Source: Paenibacillus lupini
GTDB lineage: Bacteria; Bacillota; Bacilli; Paenibacillales; Paenibacillaceae
Assembly (NCBI RefSeq): GCF_011761355.1
Contig: NZ_JAASRW010000006.1
Location: 434,001-498,000 of the forward strand
Reading direction: 5' to 3'
DNA: 64,000 bases
A program made the position numbers and the translations under genes. The notes beneath the pieces are model-generated. The model worked only from the letters and a program-made list of their open reading frames with translations. It did not search any database and was not told where the DNA came from. Positions 26,105 to 34,222 of the stretch are shown piece by piece (within the stretch, counting starts at the first letter, position 1; the number at the start of each line of letters is the position of its first letter).

Positions 26105-28000
26105 TTAACGATTCAAAAGACTTCCGACATACCGCAGTAGCTCATTGGCACATACCGGGCAATAACCATGCTCATCAATCAATCGTTTCGTCACTTCATT
26201 AATACGCTTCAATTGGCTTTCATCAGGTGTTTTGGTCGATGTCGTAATCTTCACAATATCCTTCAGGTCGGTGAACAGTTTCTTTTCAACCGCCTCACGC
26301 AGCCTTTCGTGACTTGTGAAATCGAACTTTTTGCCTTTCCGCGAATAGGAAGAGATACGGATTAATATTTCCTCGCGGAAAGCCTTTTTCGCATTTTCAG
26401 ATACACCGATCTGCTCCTCGATGGATCTCATCAGACGCTCATCTGGATCCATCTCTTCACCAGTGAGAGGATCTTTAATTTTGGACCAGTTGCAATAGGA
26501 CTCGATGTTGTCGAGATAGTTCTCGAACAACGTACGGGCAGATTCCTCGAAGGAATAAACGAAAGCCTTCTGAATTTCCTTCTTCGCCAGTCCATCGTAT
26601 TCTTTACGCGCTACCGAGATAAAGTTCAGATACCTCTCCCGCTCCTCCTTCGTAATAGAAGGATGCTGGTCAAGTCCGTCCTTCAGAGCACGCAGCACGT
26701 CGAGTGCATTGATACAAGACATATCTTGCTTAATGAGTGCGCTGGAGATCCGGTTAATAACATAACGCGGGTCAATGCCAGACATGCCTTCCTCAATGTA
26801 CTCATTTTGCATTTCCTTCAGATCGGCCTCTTTAAATCCTTCAACCTCTTCTCCATCATACATGCGCATTTTCTTCACAAGATCCATGCCTTGCTTCTTC
26901 GTTTCTTTCAAACGGGTAAGTATGGAGAAGATTGCCGCCGACTTCAGGGAATGCGGTGAAATATGAATATGCTTCATATCACTTTGGCCGATTAATTTCG
27001 TATAAATCTTCTCTTCCTCAGATACTTTGAGGTTGTATGGAATTGGCATAACAATCATACGGGATTGCAGCGCCTCGTTCTTCTTGTTGCTGATAAACGA
27101 TTTGTACTCGGATTCATTCGTATGGGCAATGATGAGCTCATCGGCCGATATTAACGCGAACCGCCCTGCTTTGAAGTTCCCCTCTTGCGTCAGCGATAAC
27201 AGGTTCCATAGGAACTTCTCATCGCATTTCAGCATTTCCTGGAACTCCATTAAGCCCCGGTTTGCTTTATTAAGCTCGCCGTCGAACCGGTAAGCCCGAG
27301 GATCGGATTCCGATCCAAATTCGGTAATCGTCGAGAAATCGATGCTGCCGGTAAGGTCAGCGATATCCTGTGATTTCGGATCGGATGGGCTGAATGTACC
27401 GATACCTACCCGATTCTCCTCCGATATAAGCACCCTTTCAACAAGCACATTCTCAATATCGCTATCGTATTCCACGCGAAGCCTCATCTGACAGGACGGG
27501 CATAAATTACCTTCAATCCTTACACCAAGCTCCTTCTCAATCTCAGGACGAAGCTCATGCGGGATCAAATGAAGTGGATCTTCATGCATCGGGCAGCCCT
27601 TAATCGCATAAGTAGCTCCCCTCTCCGTTCTGGAGAAACGCTCCAGCCCTTTCTTGAGCATCGTAACAATCGTTGATTTACCACCGCTGACGGGGCCCAT
27701 CAAAAGTAGAATCCGTTTACGAACGTCGAGCCTTCTGGCTGCAGAATGGAAATACTCCTCCACTAGCTTCTCCACTGCACGATCAAGACCAAAGATCTCC
27801 TGTTCGAAAAATTTGTAGCGTTTACCTCCACTATTTTCCTCCACACCAAATGATTCAATCATTTCATAGACGCGCGCATGCGCAGTCATGGCCGGGGAAG
27901 GGTCCTCTCTTAACAACTCAATGTATTCTCTAAAAGATCCAGTCCAAGCAAGCTTTTCACTCTCTGTCTGATACTCCGATATCCGCTTGAAAATGTCCAT
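26105..28000 (-). CDS. prkA: PrkA family serine protein kinase / AAA ATPase
   Basis: 631 residues from MDIFKRISEYQTES (28000), preceded by GGGAGGAGG. The Walker A loop is LLMGPVSGGKSTIV, followed by the paired cysteines and zinc-like motif of the family (CPMHEDPLHLIP, NLCPSCQMRL) and a PrkA C-terminal domain. The family includes Bacillus PrkA, a sporulation-linked protein with reported kinase and later Lon-like protease activity. Its common partners are YhbH and SpoVR; spoVR is 9 kb away and YhbH is absent here. The longer open frame upstream has no family similarity and overlaps the ribosome site. Confidence 0.96.
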   Translation of the reverse strand: MDIFKRISEYQTESEKLAWTGSFREYIELLREDPSPAMTAHARVYEMIESFGVEENSGGKRYKFFEQEIFGLDRAVEKLVEEYFHSAARRLDVRKRILLLMGPVSGGKSTIVTMLKKGLERFSRTERGATYAIKGCPMHEDPLHLIPHELRPEIEKELGVRIEGNLCPSCQMRLRVEYDSDIENVLVERVLISEENRVGIGTFSPSDPKSQDIADLTGSIDFSTITEFGSESDPRAYRFDGELNKANRGLMEFQEMLKCDEKFLWNLLSLTQEGNFKAGRFALISADELIIAHTNESEYKSFISNKKNEALQSRMIVMPIPYNLKVSEEEKIYTKLIGQSDMKHIHISPHSLKSAAIFSILTRLKETKKQGMDLVKKMRMYDGEEVEGFKEADLKEMQNEYIEEGMSGIDPRYVINRISSALIKQDMSCINALDVLRALKDGLDQHPSITKEERERYLNFISVARKEYDGLAKKEIQKAFVYSFEESARTLFENYLDNIESYCNWSKIKDPLTGEEMDPDERLMRSIEEQIGVSENAKKAFREEILIRISSYSRKGKKFDFTSHERLREAVEKKLFTDLKDIVKITTSTKTPDESQLKRINEVTKRLIDEHGYCPVCANELLRYVGSLLNR

Positions 28001-28218
28001 GCCGTGCCTCCTCCCATCGCTTCCGCAATCCGCAATTTTCATTCCGCCCGGGATTATCTCTACATCATTGATCGAGTGGACCAACTTTTTTAGTGAAGTA
28101 TTACATTCCTATGCTTAGTTATGTAGGAAATTGACCACTATTTTAGTCGGCAATCCAGCATTTTGCGACAAGCATGAACAATCCTTTGTTATAATAATGG
28201 GAGAAAGAGGGGATTAAC

Positions 28219-29055
28219 ATGGCTGTTAATAAGGAAGAGGAGCTGTACAGCCCCATCAAGAGGTACTACGAAAAGCTTGGTTTTACGGTAAAGAGCGAGG
28301 TTCTTCACTGCGATCTTGTCGCGATAAAGCCGGATGGCAGTGAGGCGGTTGTTGTCGAAATGAAAAAAACGTTCAATCTTGCACTTTTGCTGCAAGGGAT
28401 TGAACGTTTACGTATAAATGATCATGTTGTACTCGCTATTGAGCGCAATAGGAAGAAGAGCGGCGCGCATAATCAACGCTTCAGCGATATTACCGAGCTG
28501 TGCCGGATGCTTGGCCTCGGCCTCATGACCGTTACCTTCTTCAAGACGAAAACACCGGTCATTGAGATGCTCTGCGAGCCAGGTGAGATGCCCAAGAGGG
28601 GCATTCGAAGAACTCGTCAGGCGCGCCTGCTTAAAGAATTCCGCGAACGCAGCGGTGATTACAATGTTGGCGGCAGCACGGGGCGCAAGCTGGTAACCGC
28701 TTATCGAGAGAAAGCTCTCCGCGGCGCTTACGCCCTCCAGCAAGCCGGGATCTTGTCACCAAGCCAGCTCACTGCGCTAACCAGCAACCCACAAAGTCCA
28801 TCTATGCTTCGCAGCAATTATTACGGCTGGTTCGAGAAGGTGGGGCGCGGACAATATCAACTTACCCCTAGCGGCGCCGCAGCATTAACTGAATATGCCG
28901 AGGTTATTGCCGAGTGGACCGAGACGTTTGCGCTTCCACCTGTACCTGAACCCAAAGCTGCAAAAGTTGCAAAAGCTTCAAAAACGCCAAAAGAACCAAA
29001 AACAAAAAGTTCAAAACGGACCAAAACTACAAAAGTGTTATTAACAGAGAATTAA
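28219..29055 (+). CDS. DUF2161 protein, PD-(D/E)XK nuclease-like fold
   Basis: 278 residues. The N-terminal half reads ELYSPIKRYYEKLGFTVKSEVLHCDLVAIKPDGSEAVVVEMKKTFN; the spaced E, D and ExK residues (LHCDLVAI...VVVEMKK) match a PD-(D/E)XK catalytic core of the DUF2161 family. A winged-helix-like C-terminal part follows (LQQAGILSPSQLTALTSNP...YGWFEKVGRGQYQLTPSGAAAL), and the last 35 residues are a Lys/Thr/Pro tail that probably binds nucleic acid. Function unknown; a nuclease or phosphodiesterase is predicted. A TATAAT at 28190-28195 may be its -10 element. Its stop codon overlaps that of the convergent aminotransferase gene. Confidence 0.85.
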   Translation: MAVNKEEELYSPIKRYYEKLGFTVKSEVLHCDLVAIKPDGSEAVVVEMKKTFNLALLLQGIERLRINDHVVLAIERNRKKSGAHNQRFSDITELCRMLGLGLMTVTFFKTKTPVIEMLCEPGEMPKRGIRRTRQARLLKEFRERSGDYNVGGSTGRKLVTAYREKALRGAYALQQAGILSPSQLTALTSNPQSPSMLRSNYYGWFEKVGRGQYQLTPSGAAALTEYAEVIAEWTETFALPPVPEPKAAKVAKASKTPKEPKTKSSKRTKTTKVLLTEN

Positions 29056-30248
29056 CTCCTCGCCGTAAACTCGCGAATCGCATCCGCCAAACGCTCGACA
29101 CCCTGCACAGTCTTTATTCCTTTATTATGTGTAAAATTGAGTCTGGCGGAGTTCCGCTTCGGATCGTAGGCATAGAAAGCACTTCCTGGTACGAAGGCTA
29201 CACCCTTCGATACCGCTACCTTCAGCAGAGCTTCCGCATCAAGCCCTTCCGGGAGCTCTACCCAGAGGAACATGCCGCCTTTTGGCTCAATCCACTTAAG
29301 GCCAGCAATCTTTTGCGCTCTCAGCAGGTTCTGCATTTCACGCATTCGCTCTCCATACGATTCCGAGATGACTCGAATATGATCATCAAGCGGGAAATGA
29401 GCCAGCAGCTGGCTCAAAATTTGCTGGTCCATCGTACTCGACTGCAAGTCAGCCGCTTGCTTCGCTTTTGCCAGCATTTTAATGACACGGGTATCACCAA
29501 TCGCCCAACCTGTACGAAGGGCAGGAGCTACCGTCTTCGAGAAGGTGCTAGTATATATAACCGCACCGCTGCCCAGCTCCTGATCCAAAGCAAAGAGCGT
29601 CGGATAAGCCGCATTCTTATCATATTTCAGTTCACCGTATGGATCATCCTCAATAATAGGCACTTGATGACTTACGCAAATTTGAAGCAGCTTTTGTCTT
29701 CTTTCGAGGCTCCATACATTACCTGTTGGATTACCAAAAGTGGGTACAGCGTACATAAATTTCGGCTTATGTAGACGAACTAGCCGCTCAACATCCTCCG
29801 GAATCATGCCATGCTCATCGCTTTCTGCAGCAACAACCTTCAGTCCATGCAGTTCAAATACTTGCAGGCAGGCCAAATAAGTTGGACGCTCAACAAGCAC
29901 CGTATCACCCGGCTCTGTCAGTACTTGTACGAGGAGGCTGATGGCTTGCTGAGATCCGGTTGTAATGATCATCTCCTCAGGCTGCACATTCATCCCCTTC
30001 TGAGCCATACGAACGCAGAGCTGCTCCCTTAGAGGCAAGTAGCCTTCCGTCAGACCATATTGCAGCGCACTTGTACCCGCAGAGATCGCACGGTCTGCTG
30101 CTTCCCGTACCGCCTGTACAGGAAAGAGCTCCTCAGCCGGCAATCCACCAGCGAAAGAAACGATATCGGAGCCTTGCGTCAGCTTCAAAATATCTCTGAC
30201 AACCGATGATTTCACCTGAGTCATTCTTGATGCAAAACGAAATTCCAT
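29052..30248 (-). CDS. PLP-dependent aminotransferase, 2-aminoadipate / LysN type
   Basis: 398 residues from MEFRFASRMTQVK (30248), with GGGAGGGGA just upstream. Fold-type I class I/II features are GLTEGYLPLREQLCVRM, PTFGNPTGNVW and the PLP lysine in YTSTFSKTVAPALRTGW, with the phosphate-binding arginine in the same segment. It resembles the aminotransferase half of MocR regulators and 2-aminoadipate aminotransferases. The substrate cannot be fixed from sequence. It is convergent with the DUF2161 gene, the two stop codons overlapping. Confidence 0.92.
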   Translation of the reverse strand: MEFRFASRMTQVKSSVVRDILKLTQGSDIVSFAGGLPAEELFPVQAVREAADRAISAGTSALQYGLTEGYLPLREQLCVRMAQKGMNVQPEEMIITTGSQQAISLLVQVLTEPGDTVLVERPTYLACLQVFELHGLKVVAAESDEHGMIPEDVERLVRLHKPKFMYAVPTFGNPTGNVWSLERRQKLLQICVSHQVPIIEDDPYGELKYDKNAAYPTLFALDQELGSGAVIYTSTFSKTVAPALRTGWAIGDTRVIKMLAKAKQAADLQSSTMDQQILSQLLAHFPLDDHIRVISESYGERMREMQNLLRAQKIAGLKWIEPKGGMFLWVELPEGLDAEALLKVAVSKGVAFVPGSAFYAYDPKRNSARLNFTHNKGIKTVQGVERLADAIREFTARS

Positions 30249-30400
30249 TTTTCCGTCCCCTCCCGTATTAAAAGCCATGATTTATCATGACTTTATTGTC
30301 GCATAATAAAAAGACTACATGCAATAAAACTAACTTTACACGTTTTCTTTTTCCTAAACCTTGGGTATAATGAAACTAGCTTATCGGAGGTGTCAACATA

Positions 30401-30499
30401 ATGTCTACAACTTTCGTTATTGTCATGACAGTCTTTATTTTGTTCCTGACTGCGATCTTGACGTCTTCCTACAACGACGACAAGACCAACGGCCTCTAA
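30401..30499 (+). CDS. Small membrane peptide, 32 residues
   Basis: ATG at 30401 after CGGAGGTG, eight bases away. The peptide has one hydrophobic stretch (TTFVIVMTVFILFLTAILTS) and a polar tail SYNDDKTNGL. A TATAAT lies at 30366-30371, and a perfect palindromic terminator follows at once, so it is an independent transcription unit. Such single-segment peptides often regulate a membrane complex. No family recognised. It is too short for ordinary ORF calling. Confidence 0.8.
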   Translation: MSTTFVIVMTVFILFLTAILTSSYNDDKTNGL

Positions 30500-30503
30500 G
30501 CAG

Positions 30504-30556
30504 GCAAAAAAAAGAAGCTTATCCTAATACGTATTAGGATAAGCTTCTTTTTTTGT
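30504..30556. terminator. Perfect palindromic terminator after the small peptide
   Basis: AAGAAGCTTATCCTAATACG with its exact complement forms a 19-base stem, with A run before and T run after. It serves the small peptide gene on plus and can act on minus for the AbrB-like gene. Confidence 0.92.
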
Positions 30557-30608
30557 TCCGAATAATGGTTATGTGCGGTTTACTAATAGCGCTATGGATA
30601 ATTGCTGA

Positions 30609-30863
30609 TTAACGGTTGTGAAGCTGTCCCATCTCACTCATGCATTGTTCGCATAGATAACGGTCCTTGAAATCTTTCACTTGTTCCATCGATCCGCAGA
30701 ATACACATCTTGGACGGTAACGTTCCAAAATAATATGGTCGCCTTGCACTAAGATCTCTACAGGGTCCCCCTCATTCATTTGATACCGTTTACGCAGTGA
30801 TTTAGGAAGGACAATACGTCCGAGTTGGTCCACCTTTCTAACCACACCTGCTGGTTTCATCAT
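30609..30863 (-). CDS. AbrB-type regulator with C-terminal zinc-ribbon-like motif
   Basis: 84 residues from MMKPAGVVRK (30863), preceded by AGAGGTGAAA. The N-terminal swapped-hairpin AbrB domain is clear (GVVRKVDQLGRIVLPKSLRKRYQMNEGDPVEILVQGDHIILERY). After it, CVFCGSMEQVKDFKDRYLCEQC gives two CxxC pairs that would bind zinc, in place of the usual AbrB C-terminal domain. AbrB proteins are transition-state DNA-binding regulators; the zinc motif suggests a different partner or DNA preference. The gene stands alone. Confidence 0.88.
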   Translation of the reverse strand: MMKPAGVVRKVDQLGRIVLPKSLRKRYQMNEGDPVEILVQGDHIILERYRPRCVFCGSMEQVKDFKDRYLCEQCMSEMGQLHNR

Positions 30864-30982
30864 TTTCACCTCTTTATGTCTAGTTTTGCAAGCTATCCCT
30901 GTGAAACCTTTGCACAATAGACTTTCGATGGGTGAACCTGAATTCCTTCCCATTGAGGGATAATCCTTAATATCATGCTAAT

Positions 30983-31447
30983 TCAGTCCATTCCTGGGAA
31001 CTGATTCTGACGCAAAGCCTCATACACAATAATCGCTGCCGAGTTGGACAGATTTAATGATCTGACATCACCTGTCATTGGCATACGCATACAAGTATCA
31101 AGATTAGCCTCAATCAACTCTTGAGGCAGCCCTTTCGTTTCCTTGCCAAATACGAAGAAGTCACCATCCTGGAATTCAAACTCCGTATATACTTTACGTG
31201 CTCTAGTGCTGGCGTAAAAGAATCGTCCATTCGGATTTGCATCCAGCAGCTCTTGGAATGAATCATGATACTCCACATGAACGGCATGCCAATAATCCAG
31301 TCCTGCCCGCTTCAGCGTGCGGTCATCGGTCTGGAATCCAAGAGGACGGACAAGATGAAGATGCGCGCCTGTAGCTGCGCAGGTCCGTGCAATATTACCC
31401 GTGTTTGCAGGAATTTCAGGTTCAACCAATACGATATGAAAAGCCAT
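30983..31447 (-). CDS. trmL: tRNA (cytidine34/uridine34-2'-O)-methyltransferase
   Basis: 154 residues from MAFHIVLVEPEIPANTGN (31447), with GAGGTAA upstream; typical TrmL length. SPOUT-class trefoil knot motifs are IPANTGNIARTC, FVFGKETKGLP and MPMTGDVRSLNLSNSAAIIVYEAL. It methylates the wobble ribose of leucine tRNAs using S-adenosylmethionine. It appears monocistronic between the AbrB-like gene and a divergent response regulator gene. Confidence 0.95.
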   Translation of the reverse strand: MAFHIVLVEPEIPANTGNIARTCAATGAHLHLVRPLGFQTDDRTLKRAGLDYWHAVHVEYHDSFQELLDANPNGRFFYASTRARKVYTEFEFQDGDFFVFGKETKGLPQELIEANLDTCMRMPMTGDVRSLNLSNSAAIIVYEALRQNQFPGMD

Positions 31448-31608
31448 AACTGTGCTTACCTCACATTCTATGTCATTATACACGATTGTTTAAGTTCCCG
31501 CACGAATGCGGCAATTTTTACATACGCTTAACGTACCCTTAATCTCCTCATAAATGTCGCCGCTCATAATGGAGATATCATGTAGGAGGCGAAAGGAGAA
31601 TAGATACG

Positions 31609-32325
31609 ATGAAAAAGAAAATTTTGGTCGTCGATGACGAGCCTTCCATCTCCATGCTTATCGAATTTAACTTGAAACTCGCCGGTTATGATGTCCGGTG
31701 TGTAAGCGATGGTGAGGCAGTATTTGAGATGCTCAAGCCGTTCCGCCCTGACCTGATCGTACTTGACTTAATGCTTCCGAAGATGGATGGCATTCAAGTA
31801 TGCCGTGAGCTGCGTAAGCAAAATAATGCTGTACCTATAGTTATGTTAACAGCCTTACAAGATGTCACAGACAAAATCGCCGGACTCGATAACGGTGCCG
31901 ACGATTACATGACGAAGCCGTTTAGCCCACAAGAACTAATTTCACGTATCCAAGCAATCTTCCGCCGTATTCAAGCTCTTCCGAGTCAAGCCGAATCGAC
32001 GGCTTTCGACATTGGAAGGTTAACGGTTCGTGCCGAACAACGCGAAGTACTCATTGATGGCAAGACGATTGAACTTACACCCAAAGAATTCGAGCTTCTT
32101 CTCTTCTTATGTAAGCATAGAGGTAAAGTATTAAGTCGACAGCAATTGCTGCATGGCGTCTGGGATTATCATTTCTTAGGCGATACTCGGATCGTTGATG
32201 TTCATATTAGTCATCTTCGAGACAAAATCGAGCAAAATGCACGAACACCGGAATATATTATGACGGTCCGGAATGTCGGTTACAAGCTGCATGCCCCAAA
32301 TATGGCCGATTCTTCCCTCGCATAA
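31609..32325 (+). CDS. Orphan OmpR/PhoB-family response regulator
   Basis: 238 residues. The receiver domain has VVDDEPSISM, phosphoacceptor Asp in LIVLDLMLPKMDG and Lys in DYMTKPFSPQE. The C-terminal winged helix (about 140-230) includes IELTPKEFELLLFLCKHRGKVLSRQQLL and the recognition part TRIVDVHISHLRDKIE. The receiver looks phosphorylatable, but no histidine kinase gene is adjacent. Its target and partner are unknown. It is monocistronic, ends at a terminator shared with serC, and its ATG follows an AGGAGG-type site. Confidence 0.93.
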   Translation: MKKKILVVDDEPSISMLIEFNLKLAGYDVRCVSDGEAVFEMLKPFRPDLIVLDLMLPKMDGIQVCRELRKQNNAVPIVMLTALQDVTDKIAGLDNGADDYMTKPFSPQELISRIQAIFRRIQALPSQAESTAFDIGRLTVRAEQREVLIDGKTIELTPKEFELLLFLCKHRGKVLSRQQLLHGVWDYHFLGDTRIVDVHISHLRDKIEQNARTPEYIMTVRNVGYKLHAPNMADSSLA

Positions 32326-32340
32326 CCTTGTATGAAAGAT

Positions 32341-32378
32341 GAAGACCGCCTTCCCTCTTCGGGAATGGCGGTCTTTGT
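32341..32378. terminator. Bidirectional terminator, response regulator / serC
   Basis: AAGACCGCC pairs with GGCGGTCTT around an inner TTCCC/GGGAA stem. It is shared by the two convergent genes. Confidence 0.88.
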
Positions 32379-32382
32379 TATT

Positions 32383-33471
32383 CTAACCGTTGCGACGCTG
32401 GAAATCAGCCATAAATTCAGCAAGCGCCTTGCAGCTTTCGTGTGGAACCGCATTATACGTCGAAGCACGCAGGCCGCCAACATCGCGATGACCTTTCAAT
32501 CCAACAAAGCCGTTTTGCTCCGATTCCTTCACGAATTGCTTCTCGAGCTCTTCGCTTTGGATACGGAAGGTGATGTTCATCAGCGAGCGGCTGTCCGGAT
32601 GAGCACATCCGATATAGAAGCCATTGCTTTGATCGATTGCATCATAGATCAGCTTCGTTTTGTCACGATTGAGCTGCTCCATTGCAGCAACTCCGCCGTT
32701 CGATTTGATCCATTTCAGAACCAGATTAACCATATATACCGAGAAAGATGGTGGTGTATTATAGAGCGAGCTGTTCTTCGCATGTGTATCGTAACGGAAG
32801 ATAGCTGGAATGTCTTTCGGGCTGTCTTGAACCAGATCATCGCGAACGATAACTACGGTTACACCCGATGGACCCAGGTTTTTTTGTGCGCCGGCATAAA
32901 TAAGACCAAACTTGTTAATATCAATTGGACGGCTCAAAATATCACTCGACATATCGGCTACAAGCGGCACATTGCCAAGGTTCGTTGGGAACTCTTGGAA
33001 CTGAACGCCTCCGATTGTTTCATTGGAAGTCATATGAAGATAAGCGGCATTGTCAGGAACGATAAAATCATTCACGCTTGGCATCCGCATATATTTGTCG
33101 TTTTCTGACGAAGCTGCAATAACAGTCTCACCAATGAATTTCGCTTCCTTCAGTGCTTTATCAGCCCAAGCGCCAGTCTTGACATAAGCACCAGCTTGAC
33201 CCGGACGAAGCAGGTTCATAGGAATCATTGCAAACTGTTGGCTTGCGCCGCCTTGAAGGAATAATACATGATAGTTATCCGGAATCCCGAACAATTCGCG
33301 CATGAGTGCTTGTGATTCATTATTCACTTGCTCATACAGTGCGCTGCGGTGCGACATTTCCATAATGGACATACCTGCGCCCTGATATTCGACAAATTGC
33401 TCCTGTGCCTGCTGCAGCACTTCAAGCGGTAAAGCGGCCGGTCCTGCATTGAAATTATAGGCTCGATTCAT
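32383..33471 (-). CDS. serC: Phosphoserine aminotransferase
   Basis: 362 residues, standard length. Class V PLP aminotransferase with NFNAGPAALPLEVLQ at the N-terminus, MSIMEMSHRS, LFLQGGASQQFAMIPMN for phosphate binding, and the PLP lysine in YAGAQKNLGPSGVTVVIV. It converts 3-phosphohydroxypyruvate and glutamate to phosphoserine in serine synthesis, and also serves pyridoxal phosphate synthesis in some bacteria. serA and serB are not in this window. Its divergent neighbour is thpR. No riboswitch or T-box is visible in the short intergenic region. Confidence 0.97.
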   Translation of the reverse strand: MNRAYNFNAGPAALPLEVLQQAQEQFVEYQGAGMSIMEMSHRSALYEQVNNESQALMRELFGIPDNYHVLFLQGGASQQFAMIPMNLLRPGQAGAYVKTGAWADKALKEAKFIGETVIAASSENDKYMRMPSVNDFIVPDNAAYLHMTSNETIGGVQFQEFPTNLGNVPLVADMSSDILSRPIDINKFGLIYAGAQKNLGPSGVTVVIVRDDLVQDSPKDIPAIFRYDTHAKNSSLYNTPPSFSVYMVNLVLKWIKSNGGVAAMEQLNRDKTKLIYDAIDQSNGFYIGCAHPDSRSLMNITFRIQSEELEKQFVKESEQNGFVGLKGHRDVGGLRASTYNAVPHESCKALAEFMADFQRRNG

Positions 33472-33596
33472 TTTCCGTTACCCACCTTTAGTTTTTATGA
33501 TCTCACATGATACTGATTATGATAGCAAGTTTAGGAGCTGTCTTCAAGTACATTTACAACATGTTAGTGACAAAAAGTCGAACGGAGATTATTCAT

Positions 33597-34175
33597 ATGG
33601 CAGATAATATTCGGATTTTCACCGCAATATCCATCCCAGCAAACATTACCGGGCAAATCGTTAGCCATTTACCTGAGTGGAAGACCCAACTGAAATTTCA
33701 GCGATGGGTAGATCCCCGCGATCTGCACATTACGCTTCATTTTATTGGTGACACCTCTATTTCTACAATTTCCGACATTAAGCAAGCAATGACTGAGGCC
33801 GTTTCCCGGTCCTCAGTATTCCCTCTTGAATTGTCGAATTTAGACATATTTGGCCGCAAGGATCAGCCGTCAGTCCTATGGCTTGGTCTAAAAGAAATAC
33901 CCGAATCACTCCTGCAGCTGCATGATAAGCTTGGACAATCGCTTCATTCCGCCGTCGGCTTCACTTCTGAAACCCGTCCCTATCGTCCTCATATCACGTT
34001 AGCGAGGAAATATGCAGCCAATGAGACTTGTACACCTGAGATGCTCCAAAGCCTCTCCAGCCCCTTTCTACAGCATCAGACAACTTTCGACGTTAATCGC
34101 ATTACTCTCTATCGTACCCGGTTGGGCGAAAGACCTATGTATGAGCCGCTTGTTGAGCTCGAATTAAATAAATAA
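33597..34175 (+). CDS. thpR: RNA 2',3'-cyclic phosphodiesterase (2H family)
   Basis: 192 residues from MADNIRIFTAISIP (33597), with GGAGAT upstream; the longer frame starting at 33507 has no family match. The two catalytic HxTx motifs are present, HITLHFIGDT and HITLARKYA, about 90 residues apart. The enzyme opens or hydrolyses 2',3'-cyclic phosphate ends of RNA (LigT/ThpR). Cytoplasmic and monocistronic. Confidence 0.93.
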   Translation: MADNIRIFTAISIPANITGQIVSHLPEWKTQLKFQRWVDPRDLHITLHFIGDTSISTISDIKQAMTEAVSRSSVFPLELSNLDIFGRKDQPSVLWLGLKEIPESLLQLHDKLGQSLHSAVGFTSETRPYRPHITLARKYAANETCTPEMLQSLSSPFLQHQTTFDVNRITLYRTRLGERPMYEPLVELELNK

Positions 34176-34207
34176 AAAGCGGACTCCCGATTGGGAGCCC
34201 GCTTGGA
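34174..34207. terminator. Bidirectional terminator, thpR / glnA
   Basis: AAGCGG-CTCCC pairs with GGGAG-CCGCTT around GATT, with A/T runs on both sides. Confidence 0.88.
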
Positions 34208-34222
34208 TAAGTGCGTTTCAAA

